Origin: Begonia masoniana
Taxonomy: Eukaryota; Streptophyta; Magnoliopsida; Cucurbitales; Begoniaceae
Assembly (NCBI GenBank): GCA_022432975.1
Contig: CM039508.1
Location: 49,751,646-49,815,645 of the forward strand
Reading direction: 5' to 3'
DNA length: 64,000 bases
The notes beneath the pieces were generated by a model. The model was not told the DNA's origin. It saw only the letters and a list, made by a program, of their open reading frames with translations, and did not search any database. Every line of letters starts with the position of its first letter. The stretch's first letter is position 1. The translations under genes and the position numbers were made by a program. Positions 38,472 to 50,700 of the stretch are shown in pieces.

Positions 38472-38867
38472 CCAAAACGCGTCTTACTATCTTGGGATGG
38501 TTTCCTTACATATGTTTCATTTTCACATACTTCCCCAAGCGATGTGGGATTGTGACGACCCCCATTTCTAAGACCGAACCCTTCGGCCCAAGTCCAACCC
38601 GGGATCCGCGGAGTTTTAACCCAGCACGTCACCATCCGGCCCAAGTCCCACTCGGGATTCGCAAAGCACTGGGTGGTTCCTCCTCATACGTGTTCATTCG
38701 GGTCATCACAATCACCCCCCCTCGGGGGCCCAACGTTCTCGTTGGCCACATTTCCGGTTAGGTACAGGCTCTAATACCATTTGTAACGACCTATTTTTCC
38801 AGTAAGATATTGTCCGCTCTGGGGATTGGGTCGTAGCCCAATATCCTCCCCTCACGGCTTTGTTTGG

Positions 38868-38961
38868 CGAGGACTTCCCAGTCGGTCACCCAACCTGGTA
38901 CTACTCTCGCCGAAGCACTTTTAACTTCAGAGTTCTTATGGAATCTGTTATCAATTGTGCT
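38868..38961 (-). other. 5S rRNA-derived segment of Cassandra, right LTR
   Basis: Same block as at 38378-38471, displaced by 490 bp. It differs at a few positions (for example CTTCAGAGTT for CTTCGGAGTT on the plus strand). Confidence 0.9.
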
Positions 38962-39367
38962 CCAAAACGCGTCTTACTATCTTGGGATGGTTTCCTTACA
39001 TATGTTTCATTTTCACATACTTCCCCAAGCGATGTGGGATTGTGACGACCCCCCTTTCTAAGACCGAACCCTCCTGCCCAAGTCCAACCCGGGATCCGCG
39101 GAGTTTTAACCCAGCACGTCAACTTCTGGCCCAAGTCCCACTCGGGATTCGCGGAGCATTGGATAGTTCCTCCTCATACGTGTCCATTTGGGTCATCACA
39201 GATTTAGTTCCACAATGGATTTTCTCAATGTTCAAACCTAACCGATTTCGAGCCCTATCATCTACTCACGACACAACAGAGACCTGCGTATAAATTTAGA
39301 GAGAGTCCTTGTGAAATGCTCAGTTTGATTGCAAAGAAAAACAAATTAAAATCCACGCGAGTTATCA

Positions 39368-40620
39368 TGTTTTTGACGATTGATTTTTGTATATGCAAAT
39401 ATATTGCAAATATGTTGGCATTGATTTTTTGACAAATTATATTTATGGCAATAATATTTTATTCTATGATTTTCCAAATTTGTAGTTTATTTCTTGGTAA
39501 GCAAGAAATAATCTATTCAGATTATTGGATGGATGAATATTGAAGATCATGAAGATATTGTGAAAGAGAAAAGTAAGGAAACTTGAATATAAAGAAAGTA
39601 GTTGAAAAATCTAAAGACACTTGTTTTTTGGTAAACTTTGTTTTGGTAAGTCGATTAGATAAAGATATATTGAAATATATTAATCTTCGAGATCACATTA
39701 ATCATAGGATACTTTCCTGAGTATTTGGATCCATATCCAAGTAGTTGGAGGAACTTTCCTAAAATGTCACATGAGGTGTCACTCAACCAATTTATTGAGA
39801 TTTGGTTTCCTTATTCATTGCGGCGTTAAATCTGTTTTGGTATCTGAATTAAATCGAAGATATGGAAGTTAACAATCATATTTAAGCCTTCGTTTCTGTG
39901 GAAGCGACTAACGGATTTTTGATTATTCACGAGAGAAGTTTTTTTTTCGTTTTGCAAGCCGTCGCTTTTCTTTTTTTTTTTTTCCAATGCTTCTGCGTAT
40001 GAGTTTGTGATTATTATACACACTCTGCTTATGTTGTGGATTTCATTGATTATACGAGTGTGTTGATTTATTGCGTCTGAAGACAACACCCTGATGTTAC
40101 AAACGGTGTTGTAGGAGGCAATCTTCTGATTCTTCATTGAAACTCAATCTCGGGAGGAGGCTGCATTCGAACTCGAGAGAAGTTCTGTTTATCGACAAGG
40201 AGAGCTTGTCATTTTGATCGTGGGCAAGGGGATCTTACCATAACATGGATTCCGGAAGGAGTCGTCAACAACAAGAGGATCTTGTTGCTTTCTAGATCTC
40301 GGGAGAGAACGATCTTAAGTCGAGGGGAGCTCGCAAAAATATTTTCATTGGGGAAGTTAGGAAGAGGCGACGACAAAGATAAGAGGGTGTCTTTATTTAT
40401 ATAAGTCCGAGTGTCTTGTAACTTTGTAAACTCGTGAAATGTTTTTATATCTCGGCGTGGCCCCGCAGACGTAGGCGATTTGCCGAACTACGTTACCAAC
40501 CTTCTGTCTTGTTAATTTATGCATATTTATATTTGTCTATCATTGCATTAATTATTGGTGTTACATACAATACTCTGTGTGACATCGCATAACTAATCTT
40601 AATCTTTTAATTTTGTTTTG
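39368..40620 (+). repeat. Possible solo LTR of a Copia element
   Basis: Non-coding sequence beginning TGTTTTTGACGATTG and containing near 40455-40495 the phrase GTAGGCGATTTGCCGAACTA preceded by CCCCGCAGAC. Very similar wording (TAGGCAGTTTGGCCGAACCA) lies near the 3' end of the Sirevirus LTRs and other plant Copia LTRs. I found no partner LTR or clear target duplication, so the borders are uncertain. Confidence 0.4.
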
Positions 40621-40781
40621 TAAGACTCACGCAACTTCTTTGTTTTTTTTTTTTAAGGATCAGCACGATCAGAGTTTAAAACTCAAGACTTCTTTATCAT
40701 CGTAACTAGACGGGAAATGCTTGGTCAATTTATGTCAAATTATGTGATAATTACGTGTTTTATCCGCTCTATGCTAATGGA

Positions 40782-40944
40782 GGTGGCGTCAACGGTTGGG
40801 GATATTCCGGCGGCGGAGGAGGAAATTGGTAGGAGAGATAACGGTAGCTATGGTGATGCAGGGGGTAAGAATAGGTCGAAGGCGTTTATGGTGCTAACGG
40901 AGGATGGAATGTAAGGACTTGGCGGCGGCGATCGAGGAAGAGCG
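40782..40944 (+). pseudogene. Left part of an unidentified gene split by the Copia insertion
   Basis: Codon-like, GC-richer sequence (MEVASTVGDIPAAEEEIGRR from 40782). It runs up to the insertion point and, apart from one frame change near 40914, reads on into 54716. I do not recognise the family. The TSD GAGCG (40940-40944) marks the break. Confidence 0.4.
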
Positions 40945-41176
40945 TGTTGAAAATTGATTTAAAATTAGTATTTTGAATAAGTCCTCAACGTTTAAGTTAG
41001 TTTCCTATTTTCATGGGTTTAGTAGTTCCACTATAAGTTAGTTTTCTTTTAGTGGAACACGTTTTGTTTTAGTGGGTCAGTTGTAATCCTTTAAATTATG
41101 TTTGTTTTTCAGATTAATTGAATGTGCAAGCAGCAAGATTTGCTTTCCTCTGTTCGTTGATAAATTTTCTCCAACA
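40945..41176 (+). repeat. Copia 5' LTR
   Basis: 232 bp. A primer-binding site follows after a few bases. Confidence 0.92.
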
Positions 41177-41224
41177 TTTGTGGTATCAGAGCCAGGTTCG
41201 TTTGAAACTGGGCATGAAAAAATT

Positions 41225-43433
41225 ATGGCAACCAATGGGAATGTTGCAAGTATTTCTCAGCCATCAATTCCAGTATTCACAGGTCAAAGTTATGAGTTTT
41301 GGAGTATCAAGATGAAGACTCTATTCAAGTCACAAGATTTATGGGACTTGGGTGAAAATGGGTATCATGATCCAGACGAAGAGGCAAGGCTGAGAGAAAA
41401 TAGAAGGAAGGACTCAAAAGCATTGTTCTTCATTCAGCAAGCTGTTCACGAGTCAATTTTCTCAAAAATTGCAGCAGCAAATACAGCCAAAGAAGCTTGG
41501 ACGACTTTGCAAACATCGTTCCAAGGCTCTTCAAAAATGATAATGGTGAAGCTTCAATCTCTACGTCGAGAGTTTGAAACATTGCAAATGAAGAATGGAG
41601 AATCGGTGCAAGATCTCATGACTAGGGTGTCTGGAGTTGTTAATCAAATGCGATCTTTTGGGGAGAATATATCTGATCAAATTGTTGTTGCAAAGGTACT
41701 ACGGAGTTTAACACCAAAATTTGATCATGTAGTAGCAGCTATTGAAGAATCTAAAGACCTAGCCATGTACTCATTTGATGAATTAATGGGATCTTTACAA
41801 TCTCATGAATCGAGATTAACTAGATCAGAAGAAAAGAATGAAGAGAAGGCCTTTCATGTGAAGGGGGAGACATCAATTTAAAAAAATGAGCACACGAAGT
41901 CAAGTAATAGAGGACGTGGTAGAGGTGGATTTCGTGGGAGAGGTTATCGCGGCAGAGGAAGAGGTGACATGCAACAATTTGAAGGGCATCGTAATGAAAC
42001 CTACGAAACAACAAGAAAGATGTTCAATGTTATTATTGCAATCGGTTTGGTCATGTAAAAGCTGATTGTTGGAAGAGAGAAAAACAAGCCAATTACATAG
42101 AACAAGAGGAGGAAGACCTTAAACTCTTTATGGCTTATCATGAAGACATAGCTACATCACAAAATATGTGGTTTTTAGACAGCGGGTGTTCTAATCACAT
42201 GTCAGGAATAAAATCATTGTTTAAGGAGCTTGATGAGTCTTACAAACAAAAAGTGAAGCTTGGAGATGACAAACAAATGCAAGTGGAAGGAAAAGATACC
42301 CGTAGCAGTGAGCAATAGCTATGGTAATACAAAGCTTCTTTACAATGTTTATTTTATTCCTACTTTATCTCAAAACTTGCTGAGCGTTGGGCAACTAATC
42401 AGCAGTGGTTATTCTATCTTGTTTGATGATTCATCTTGTGTGATTAGAGACAAAAAATCTGATCAAATTATTGTTGACGTTCGCATGACGCCAAACAAAT
42501 TATTTCCACTTGAGATTACTAATGTTGTAAGCCACGCACTTGCTGTCAAAGAAGCTGATGACTCCAGATTATGGCATTTACGGTATGGGCATTTGAATGT
42601 AAAAGGTTTGCAATTGTTAAATCGTAAGGAAATGGTTTTTGGATTGCCTAAAATTGATTCTATGGGTATATGTGAAGGCTGCATTTATGGAAAGCAATGT
42701 AAAAAACTATTTCCTGTGGGCAAATCTATAAGAGCATCTCAATGTCTTGAACTTATACATGCTGATTTATGTGGTCCCATGAAAACTCATTCATTTGGTG
42801 GGAGTAGATATTTTTTGTTATTTACAGATGACTATAGCAGGATGAGCTGGGTGTATTTTCAGCAATCAAAGTCTGAGACATTGAAAACTTCAAAAAATTC
42901 AAAAGTCTTGTGGAGAAACAAAGTGGAGGTTGCATCAAGGTATTGCGTATAGACAGAGGTGGCGAGTTCGTGTCACAGGAGTTTAATCTCTTTTGCGAGA
43001 AACAAGGTTTAAAAAGAGAGCTAACAGCTCCTTATACTCCAGAACAAAATGGCATTGCTGAACGAAAAAATCGAACTGTAGTAGAGATGGCTAGAAGCTT
43101 GTTGAAAGCCAAAAGACTTCCAGATCAGCTTTAGGGAGAAGCTGTAGCAACTGCAGTATACTTGCTGAATTTATCACCAACAAAAGCTGTTTTAAATCAA
43201 ACACCATATGAAGCTTGGTGTGGGAGAAAACCTTTAGTGAGTCATTTAAAATTTTTTGGTTGTGTTGCTTATGCTTTAGTCGACTCACATTCTCGTAGTA
43301 AACTTGATGAAAAATCAACAAAATGTATATTTGTTGGTTATTGTTCTCAATCTAAAGCATATAGGCTGTATGATCCTTATTGTGGCAAAGTAATTATCAA
43401 CAGGAATGTAGTGTTTGATGAGGAAGCAAGCTG
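41225..43433 (+). pseudogene. Copia gag, protease and integrase, broken
   Basis: Gag is open from the ATG at 41225 to a TAA at 41879-41881 (218 codons; FTGQSYEFWSIKMKTLF marks the DUF4219/UBN2 type). Beyond it come an RG-rich stretch, a zinc knuckle (CYYCNRFGHVKADC), the protease motif LDSGCSNHMSG near 42180, the GAG-pre-integrase zinc region near 42580 and the integrase core (DDYSRMSW; PYTPEQNGIAERKNRT near 43050). Several frameshifts (near 42050, 42300 and 42920) and a stop at 43132-43134 break it. The Sirevirus cuts it at 43433. Confidence 0.9.
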
Positions 43434-44924
43434 TGTAGGATCGGAATTGTCTAAGAGGGGGTGAATTAGACTTTTTTTTAATTTTAATTTCAATTCAATC
43501 TAATTTCTATTCTTGATTAAACTTAGTTTTAGCACAAGTAATCAAATAATGTAAAGAGAGAGAAAGAGAGATTAGACACCAGTATTTTTACGTGGTTCGG
43601 CCAAACTGCCTACGTCCACGCTCCAAGGCTCTCCCTTGAAGATTCCTTACTTCTCCTCAACGAGAAAATCTGATCGACCTTACGGGCTTCGATCCACAGC
43701 CTTTCACAATCCTGGATTGAACTTAGCGGGCGTCAATCCACTGCCTTACAGAATATTTAGGTTTGAAAAACAGATTACAATAATCTACAAACTCTCAAAA
43801 CAGAATCTCAAGTTTTGGAATAGAGAGATGTAGATTGAGAATACAGAGTAATAACTTTCGCAGCTAGGGCTCAGAATTCAAATTGGCAAAAGTTAGTCTT
43901 CGAACCTTTTCTTCTGCTTATATACTCTGTATGAATTTGCTTCATAAAATTGAATGCTTCTTTCTTCAAAATGGAGAAAAGTTACCGTTGGGAAGCATCT
44001 GTACTGAAGCAGCTATCCGTTGCGTCTGAAATTGTTGTTCGTCGTCGCCATTAAAGGTCTGGAGTTAATGCTGAAAACGACGTCACTGTAGCTTCGCGGC
44101 TAACTTTGAATTCTGGCGGAAGATTACCGGAAGATGTAGCTTCAAAACACTTGACACGTCATCGGAATGAGTAAGCTTCAAAACGTCACCGGCATAAGTG
44201 TCTGGAAGCTTCATCGGCAGGCGCAACGTGAAAATTCGTCGGCAGATGCATCGAAGTCCATCGGCATGTGCAGCTTAAAAGCTATCGGCAGGTGTAGGCG
44301 CTGAATTCCATCGGCAGACGCATCCTTAAATTTCACCGGCACAGACAATCTTCAAAGCCATCGGTAGATGTTTCTTTAAAAGCGCCATCGGCAGAAATCT
44401 CTTTAAAAACCATCGGCAGATGAACTCATGAAAATTGTCGTCTAGTGATCGGCATAAGCAAGCTTGAACGTCATCGGTGTGAATAGTGTCAAATGCTATC
44501 GGTAGATCCATCTTGACACGTCATCGGCATCTGTCTTCAGAAACGGCTATCGGCAGAGAAAACATATACTGACTTGACACGTCATCGGCATATGTCTTCA
44601 AAGATCATCGACAGATGTAGCATATGAGAACTTTGACACGTCATCGGCATCTGTCTTCAGAACCAGCTATCGGCAGAGAAAACATGTACTGACTTTTTAT
44701 GTATAGTCATCGGTAGAAGCACGCGTTTTACAGCCCTGTTTTTCTGTTCTGCTCTGTATACTCAAACCGATTTTATTAGACAACTAAAATACCCTTGTTC
44801 AGGGTATTGTCAACCATACATGTATTGATAATTCTTATTTAAATACACATAATCAAATTGTATACTTAATACACAAATACATAATCAAAAACAAATTATG
44901 ACTTAAACACTCTATAAGTCAACA
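43434..44924 (-). repeat. Sirevirus 2, 3' LTR
   Basis: 1,491 bp, TGTAGGATCGG...AAGTCAACA on the plus strand. Its U3 portion is full of CATCGGCAG-type motifs and ACGT-core sites. Confidence 0.93.
44152..44642 (-). promoter_or_regulatory. Cluster of four ABRE-like sites in the Sirevirus LTR
   Basis: TTGACACGTCATCGG occurs at about 44151, 44513, 44574 and 44633. On the element's sense strand this is TGACGTGTCAA, which contains ACGTGTC, the ABRE consensus bound by ABA-responsive bZIP factors. The other LTR has the same four. The sites lie in the U3 half, where they could act as promoter elements. Binding is inferred from motif only. Confidence 0.55.
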
Positions 44925-45003
44925 ATCTCCCCCTTTTTGATTATGACAATATAAATTTGATTAGCTTTGATACTCCCCCATAATTCTAGCCACTCCCCCA
45001 TAG
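44925..45003 (-). promoter_or_regulatory. Three purine tracts before the 3' LTR
   Basis: On the minus strand AAAAAGGGGGAGAT abuts the LTR (44925-44938), and TATGGGGGAGT occurs twice more (about 44972-44982 and 44992-45002). Multiple polypurine tracts are a described feature of Sireviruses. The LTR-proximal one should prime plus-strand synthesis. Confidence 0.75.
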
Positions 45004-45213
45004 TATATGCATTTGATTAGAATAACCATTCATATCAATTCCAAAATCACAGTGTACAGTGTATATCCAAGGAATAGACTCAATCAAATATATATAGACT
45101 CAATCAAATATAGTATTCTCCCTCATTGACATGATCAAAAAATAGTGCATTCAACATTAGAGTATGTGTGGTAAACTAAAGATAGTCATTGAAAAGAACA
45201 GCAAAAAGAATCA

Positions 45214-47415
45214 CTATCTGAAGCGATCTAAATGACGATTCCAAAAAGCTCTCTGAACATAAGAGGGCACGTCACGGTGGGGATTGAAAAATCCATCCAC
45301 CAGAGCTTGAAGGAAAGCATGATCTCTTGGAAGAGGCGATTGATAGACCACCATTGCCAGACAGGGATCAGGAGATGGAGAAGGCTCCCGGGATACTTCC
45401 ACGGCCAAGCAAGGAGGAGACTCTACAGAAGGACCAGAGCACACATCCATACTTGGTGGAGGAGAAGCTTCCATTGGACAGGCTGGAGGAGAGGAAGATT
45501 TAGGAGCTGAGGAAGATGTAGGAAGAGTGAACTTGAGCTCAGCCTCATGAAGATCTAGGGGCATGAGACGCACATCTTCAAAAACAGCAGGCCTGGAAAG
45601 GGGAAGAAGCAAATCTTCAAAGCAGGCCTCAGGATTATTGAGACCAGAGCATGATGGTTCGGGTTCAGGCTCAGGTTCAGGTGTCAACGCGGCAATGGAC
45701 AATTGGAGTTTCTCAAGTTCTCTGACAACCATTCGCCTATCACCATCAACCTTTGTAGACAGCAGGCCAAGATCAGTATCCAAAGCAAAGCCCATGTCCT
45801 GATGATTCTTATCAATTTTACTTTGGAGAGTACTGAGGGCAGTGCCAAGGTTGGTAATAGAGGCTTGCATCTCATTGTACTGAGCCTCTGTAAAGGAAAA
45901 TCTCCTATGATATGTTATGGGAGTTGCAGGAGTTGCAGGAGTATTGGAGAGAAGGGGTTGGACTGGCAGAGCAATTGGAGCTGGTTGGACATGTGATGGA
46001 GGGTGCACCTCTTGCTGATCGGGAGATGGATGAGGTGATGGTTCATGAGTTGGAGATGTAGGTGCGGAAGGTTCATGGTTTGGAGATGCTGAAGGTGGTT
46101 GAACTGGAACTGGAGGAGCCGTAGGTGGTAAGGAAAGAGTAGGTGGTGAGGGAGGTGGAGGAACTGGAGATGGTAGAGCTGGAGGACCATGAGTGAAAAT
46201 TGAAGAAATAGCTCGAATTACCGGAGAGATGGAAGGAAAAGCAGGCTGAGAAGGTAATACGAGAGAAGGTGGAGGTGAACGAGGAGGTTCAGGTAAAGGT
46301 AGGGACACAGAAGAGGGAGCAGAGGTGGCCTCTGAAATAGGTTCCAAGGAGGAGGGAGCAATCCTACGCTTACGCACTAAAGGAGAAGGAGGGGGGCTTG
46401 AATCCTGAGATTGACATACAGTGTCATCTCCTCCTTCAGCAGTTGACTCCTCAGGTAGGATAAGCTTGCGTTTACCACGCCTGACAGGAACTGCCTTAGA
46501 AACCTTTTGTTTAGCCTTATACAAGGAAGGCTCTCCTTGACCGATTCTTTTTAATCCCATCTTGTTGAGAGTGACTTGGGAGTAATAATTGGAGGGCAGA
46601 AGTCTCACAGGCTCTTCCTCCTCAGGAAGAACAACCTCAAGATGAGCAAATAACCGCATAAGAAGCAAATTATACGGTAAGGATGTAGCCTTAGAGGAAA
46701 CTGCTAAAATCATCCTTCGAACAACAATGTACCCAACATTGAAGGGTGTCTTGAAATAGAGAGCAAACAGAACAAATAGCTCCATTGCGCTCACCTCATC
46801 ATAATGTCCACCCTTGGGAACAATATTGAAATATATCATATGACGAAAAACTTTGGCCCTCGGGGTCAAATGTCTGCCCTTTAACTGATCAGGAGAAGAA
46901 TTAGGGTCCAAAGCAATTTCCCTTAAGAACTGAAAACCATCTTCTGTACCAAAGAAGGGTAGATCAGGGCCAGTTACATACTTGTAGGGGCAGTTATCCA
47001 AATGAGGAGCTTTCAGAAGAGCATTTATGGACTGCGGGGTTATTTCTATGCACTTGTTATATACATAGCTCTTAATGGAAGAAAAATCAGAGGTAAAGCT
47101 AAGATTAGCATAAAACATCCGGATAGCTTCCGGGTAGTAGAATGATTCGGTTTCAAAGAGTCCTAATAACCCAAGATCCGCCAAGGGTTCAATAATGTCC
47201 ATCCCAGCCAAAGATTCAAAGTCAATACCCTTACTGAGAATCAACGATCTGTACTGATAATCATTGTTATACTTTAGCTCAGCATCTTTCGTGAGAAAGA
47301 AGAAAGATGGCCACTCCGTTCCACGAGGAATCTCTCGGGAAAGACGGTCAGAAGCTTTGGCCTTCTTCGTGGCCGGTTTGGAAACAGCGCGAGATGATTG
47401 ACCTTGAAATTCCAT
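45214..47415 (-). CDS. Sirevirus third open frame (so-called env-like protein), intact
   Basis: 733 residues, open throughout. Residues 1-25 are basic with a nuclear-localisation-like patch (KPATKKAKA). About residues 30-270 form a compact domain (for example GLLGLFETESFYYPEAIRMF, then KGGHYDEVSAMELFVLFALY), which I associate with the putative plant transposon protein domain of many plant proteins. A very proline-rich segment (about 340-500), a short coiled-coil-like part and an acidic tail follow. I see no signal peptide or convincing membrane helix, so an envelope role is not supported by the sequence. It is coded about 340 bp after pol. Confidence 0.85.
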   Translation of the reverse strand: MEFQGQSSRAVSKPATKKAKASDRLSREIPRGTEWPSFFFLTKDAELKYNNDYQYRSLILSKGIDFESLAGMDIIEPLADLGLLGLFETESFYYPEAIRMFYANLSFTSDFSSIKSYVYNKCIEITPQSINALLKAPHLDNCPYKYVTGPDLPFFGTEDGFQFLREIALDPNSSPDQLKGRHLTPRAKVFRHMIYFNIVPKGGHYDEVSAMELFVLFALYFKTPFNVGYIVVRRMILAVSSKATSLPYNLLLMRLFAHLEVVLPEEEEPVRLLPSNYYSQVTLNKMGLKRIGQGEPSLYKAKQKVSKAVPVRRGKRKLILPEESTAEGGDDTVCQSQDSSPPPSPLVRKRRIAPSSLEPISEATSAPSSVSLPLPEPPRSPPPSLVLPSQPAFPSISPVIRAISSIFTHGPPALPSPVPPPPSPPTLSLPPTAPPVPVQPPSASPNHEPSAPTSPTHEPSPHPSPDQQEVHPPSHVQPAPIALPVQPLLSNTPATPATPITYHRRFSFTEAQYNEMQASITNLGTALSTLQSKIDKNHQDMGFALDTDLGLLSTKVDGDRRMVVRELEKLQLSIAALTPEPEPEPEPSCSGLNNPEACFEDLLLPLSRPAVFEDVRLMPLDLHEAELKFTLPTSSSAPKSSSPPACPMEASPPPSMDVCSGPSVESPPCLAVEVSREPSPSPDPCLAMVVYQSPLPRDHAFLQALVDGFFNPHRDVPSYVQRAFWNRHLDRFR

Positions 47416-47757
47416 TGCTAGAAGAGGACGCGACAGAGAAGATTTGGTAGGGCAGGGTTTTACAGAAAGAGCGCGAAAAGTGAAGTGTCTGGGCGAAGAA
47501 GAAAGAATTTAAAAGAAATAACTTATCGCCAGACGAAGAAGACATACGTGTCGGCTGATTGAAGACTACATCTTCCGATGGGTACACGTGTCGGCAGATG
47601 TAGGAATACATCTTCCAATGGGATAGAAAAACACTGCATCTGCCGATACCTACCGGTAGCAATGCATCTTCCGATGCTTAGAGAAAAATCAGCATCTACC
47701 GATGCTTTCACAACAAGGAATTGCTAACACTTGGGAATTTTCCTAAAAGAGACAGAA

Positions 47758-50700
47758 TCATTTTATATCAACCCTAATGAGACCTAACCTTATTCTGATA
47801 TTATTGAATGTCTTCTCATCTAAGGGTTTTGTAAAGATGTCGGCCAATTGATCTATAGAATTAACAAATTCTAAAGAGATATCTCCTCTTTGAACATGTT
47901 CACGGATGAAGTGATACCTTACATCAATATGTTTTGTTCTAGAGTATTGAATAGGATTTTTAGAAATGTTGATAGCACTGGTGTTATCACATCTAATAGG
48001 AATCCTATCAAAGAACAGATTATAGTCCTCCAAAGTCTGTTTCATCCAAAGTATTTGTGCACAACAACTGCCGGCTGCAATATATTCACTTTCTGCAGTT
48101 GAGAGTGCAACAGAATTCTGTTTCTTAGAATACCAAGACACTAGAGATTCTCCTAAGAATTGACATGTTCCTGAGGTGCTTTTCCTATCAACTAGACTAC
48201 CAGCATAGTCAGAATCTGAATATCCAATCAGATCAAAGGAAGTTCCCTTAGGATACCATAAACCTAAGTCATAAGTCCCACTCAAGTATTTGAAAATCCT
48301 TTTTACAGCAGATAAATGAGATTCCTTAGGGGCAGCCTGAAATCTAGCACATAGGCACACATTAAAGAGTATATCTGGCCTACTAGCAGTCAGATACAAC
48401 AGTGAACCAATCATACCACGATATTTCTTGATATCCACACTTATACCATTTTCATCCTTGTCCAATTTAGTAGTGGTACTCATGGGAGTTTTAGAAGATT
48501 TGACAGTTTCTAATCCGAATTTCTTAAGGAGTTCCTTAATGTACTTTTCTTGACAGAAGAAAATTCCATCAGGAGACTGATTAATCTGGAATCCTAAGAA
48601 AAACTTTAACTCCCCCATCATACTCATTTCAAACTCGCTTTGCATGAGGGAAGAAAACTCATTACACATGTTGACATTTGTTGATCCAAAAATAATATCA
48701 TCGACATATATTTGAACCAGCAGAATGTCCTTATCCTTTTGCCTGGTAAACAGAGTTGAGTCAGTGTTACCCTTTTTGAAATTCCTTTCCTCAAGGAAAT
48801 TCCTCAATCTGTCATACCAAGCTCTAGGAGCCTGCTTAAGACCATAAAGAGCTTTCATAAGTCTATATACATGATTCGGTTTAGCAAAGTCTTCAAATCC
48901 TAGGGGCTGCTCTACATAAACTTCTTCCTGAATATAACCATTTAAGAAGGCACTCTTTACATCCATTTGAAAGAGTGTGAAGTTTTTGTAGCAAGCATAG
49001 GCTAAGAGCATCCTAATAGATTCTAATCTAGCTACAGGTGCAAAGGTTTCCTCAAAATCTATTCCTTCTTCTTGATTGTAACCTTTAGCAACTAGCCTAG
49101 CCTTATTTCTGACTACGATTCCATTTTCATCCAATTTGTTCTTGTAAACCCATTTAGTTCCAATAATGGGATGATCCTTAGGCCTTGGAACAAGTTCCCA
49201 TACCTTGCTCCTTTCAAATTGATTTAGCTCCTCTTGCATAGCTAAAATCCAGTTTTCATCACTCTCGGCCTCTTCAAACTTCTTAGGTTCTACTTGAGAT
49301 ATAAATGCCACATTGGCACAGAGATTCCTAAGAGAGGATCTAGTCTTAACTCCTAACGAAGGATCACCTAAGACTTCATCTAATGTATGGTCTTTGATGA
49401 ATTTCCAATCTCTAGGAAGAGCAGGATTTGCATCCTTGACAGAACCTATATCATGAGGAGTAGAAGAAGGTTCTAAAGATTTTTCTACTTGAATGAGATC
49501 TGTAGGCTTTTCTAAGGAAAGGGAATCCAGTTGTTTTTCCAAGGGATCATCCTCATCCACATTTATTAATGGCTGAGGAGTCTCATCAAAATTGACATGA
49601 ACAGATTCCTCAACAACAAGAGTTCTCCTATTGAAAACTCTGTAAGCTTTACTGGTCAAAGAATATCCTAGAAAAATTCCAAGATCAGATTTGGAATCGA
49701 ATTTTCCTAAGTTATCCTTAGTATTAAGAATAAAACATTTGCAACCGAAAGCTCTAAAATACTTAACAGTAGGAGTCTTGCCATTCCAAAGTTCATAGGG
49801 AGTTCTTTCAAGAATAGGTCTTATGGAGACCCGATTGAGAACATAGCAAACTGTAGCAACCGCTTCAGCCCAGAAGTATTTAGGAAGGGAATTTTCATTT
49901 AGCATAGTCCTAGCTAGCTCCTGGAGAGATCTATTCTTCCTCTCAACAACACCATTTTGCTGAGGAGTCCTAGGTGAAGAGAAATTGTGCTCAATTCCAT
50001 TTTTGAGACACAAGAGTTCAAATCTCTCATTTTCAAATTCTCCACCATGATCACTACGAATAGCAACAATGGTGAGTCCCTTTTCATTTTGAACTCTTTT
50101 CCTAAAGCTAGAAAAGGTTTCAAAGGTTTCATCCTTAGACTTTAGAAAATATACCCAGGTAAATCTAGAGAAATCATCTACAATAACAAAGGCATAGAAT
50201 TTGCCGCCTAGGCTTGCTATATTAGAAGGACCGAAGAGGTCCATGTGAAGGAGTTGGAGGGGCTTAGAAGTAGAAACAGAATTTTTTGAAGCAAAAGAGC
50301 TTTTGATCTGCTTGCCCATTTGACAAGCTTCACAGACTCTATCCTTTTCAAAGGATATCTTAGGGATTCCCCTAACTAAATTCTCCCTAGTGATCTTAGC
50401 TAAGGTATCCATTCCTACGTGTCCTAACCTTTTATGCCAAGTCCAGCAGTCATTAACAGAATTCACAGCAAAGCATTTTTCATCAGAAAACTCAATATTA
50501 TCTAGATCAATAATATACACATTTTCTTTTCTATATCCTTTAAATAGTATAGAACAAGATGAGCTATCCTTAATTATGCATGAATTTGATTTGAATATCA
50601 CCTCGTAACCTTTGTCACATAATTGACTTATACTTAGCAGATTGTGTTTCAACCCATCAACTAATAACACATTTTCAATAGTAGGGTTGATAAGGTTACC

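Larger units (their letters stand above)
38292..39200 (-). mobile_element. Cassandra TRIM with 5S rRNA sequence in its LTRs
   Basis: Two 419-bp LTRs (38292-38710 and 38782-39200) begin TGTAACGACC and end GGTCATCACA on the plus strand. They flank an internal part of only 71 bp and have target duplication GATTT on both sides (38287-38291, 39201-39205). The internal part holds a tRNA-Met primer site on the minus strand (AATGGTATTAGAGCC) and a G-rich purine tract. 5S rRNA-like sequence in each LTR is diagnostic of Cassandra, a non-coding element that uses the 5S promoter. LTR divergence is about 5 percent by eye. Confidence 0.93.

Noticed and set aside
38378..38961. Functional 5S rRNA genes in tandem
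   Set aside because: Both copies sit at the same place in the two LTRs of a Cassandra element and lack the 5' third of 5S rRNA.
39368..40620. A protein-coding gene between Cassandra and the Copia element
   Set aside because: Only short frames exist, and the phrase near 40470 is typical of Copia LTR ends.
45214..47415. Retroviral envelope glycoprotein
   Set aside because: No signal peptide, membrane anchor or glycoprotein-like cysteine pattern is visible. The env-like label is only historical.
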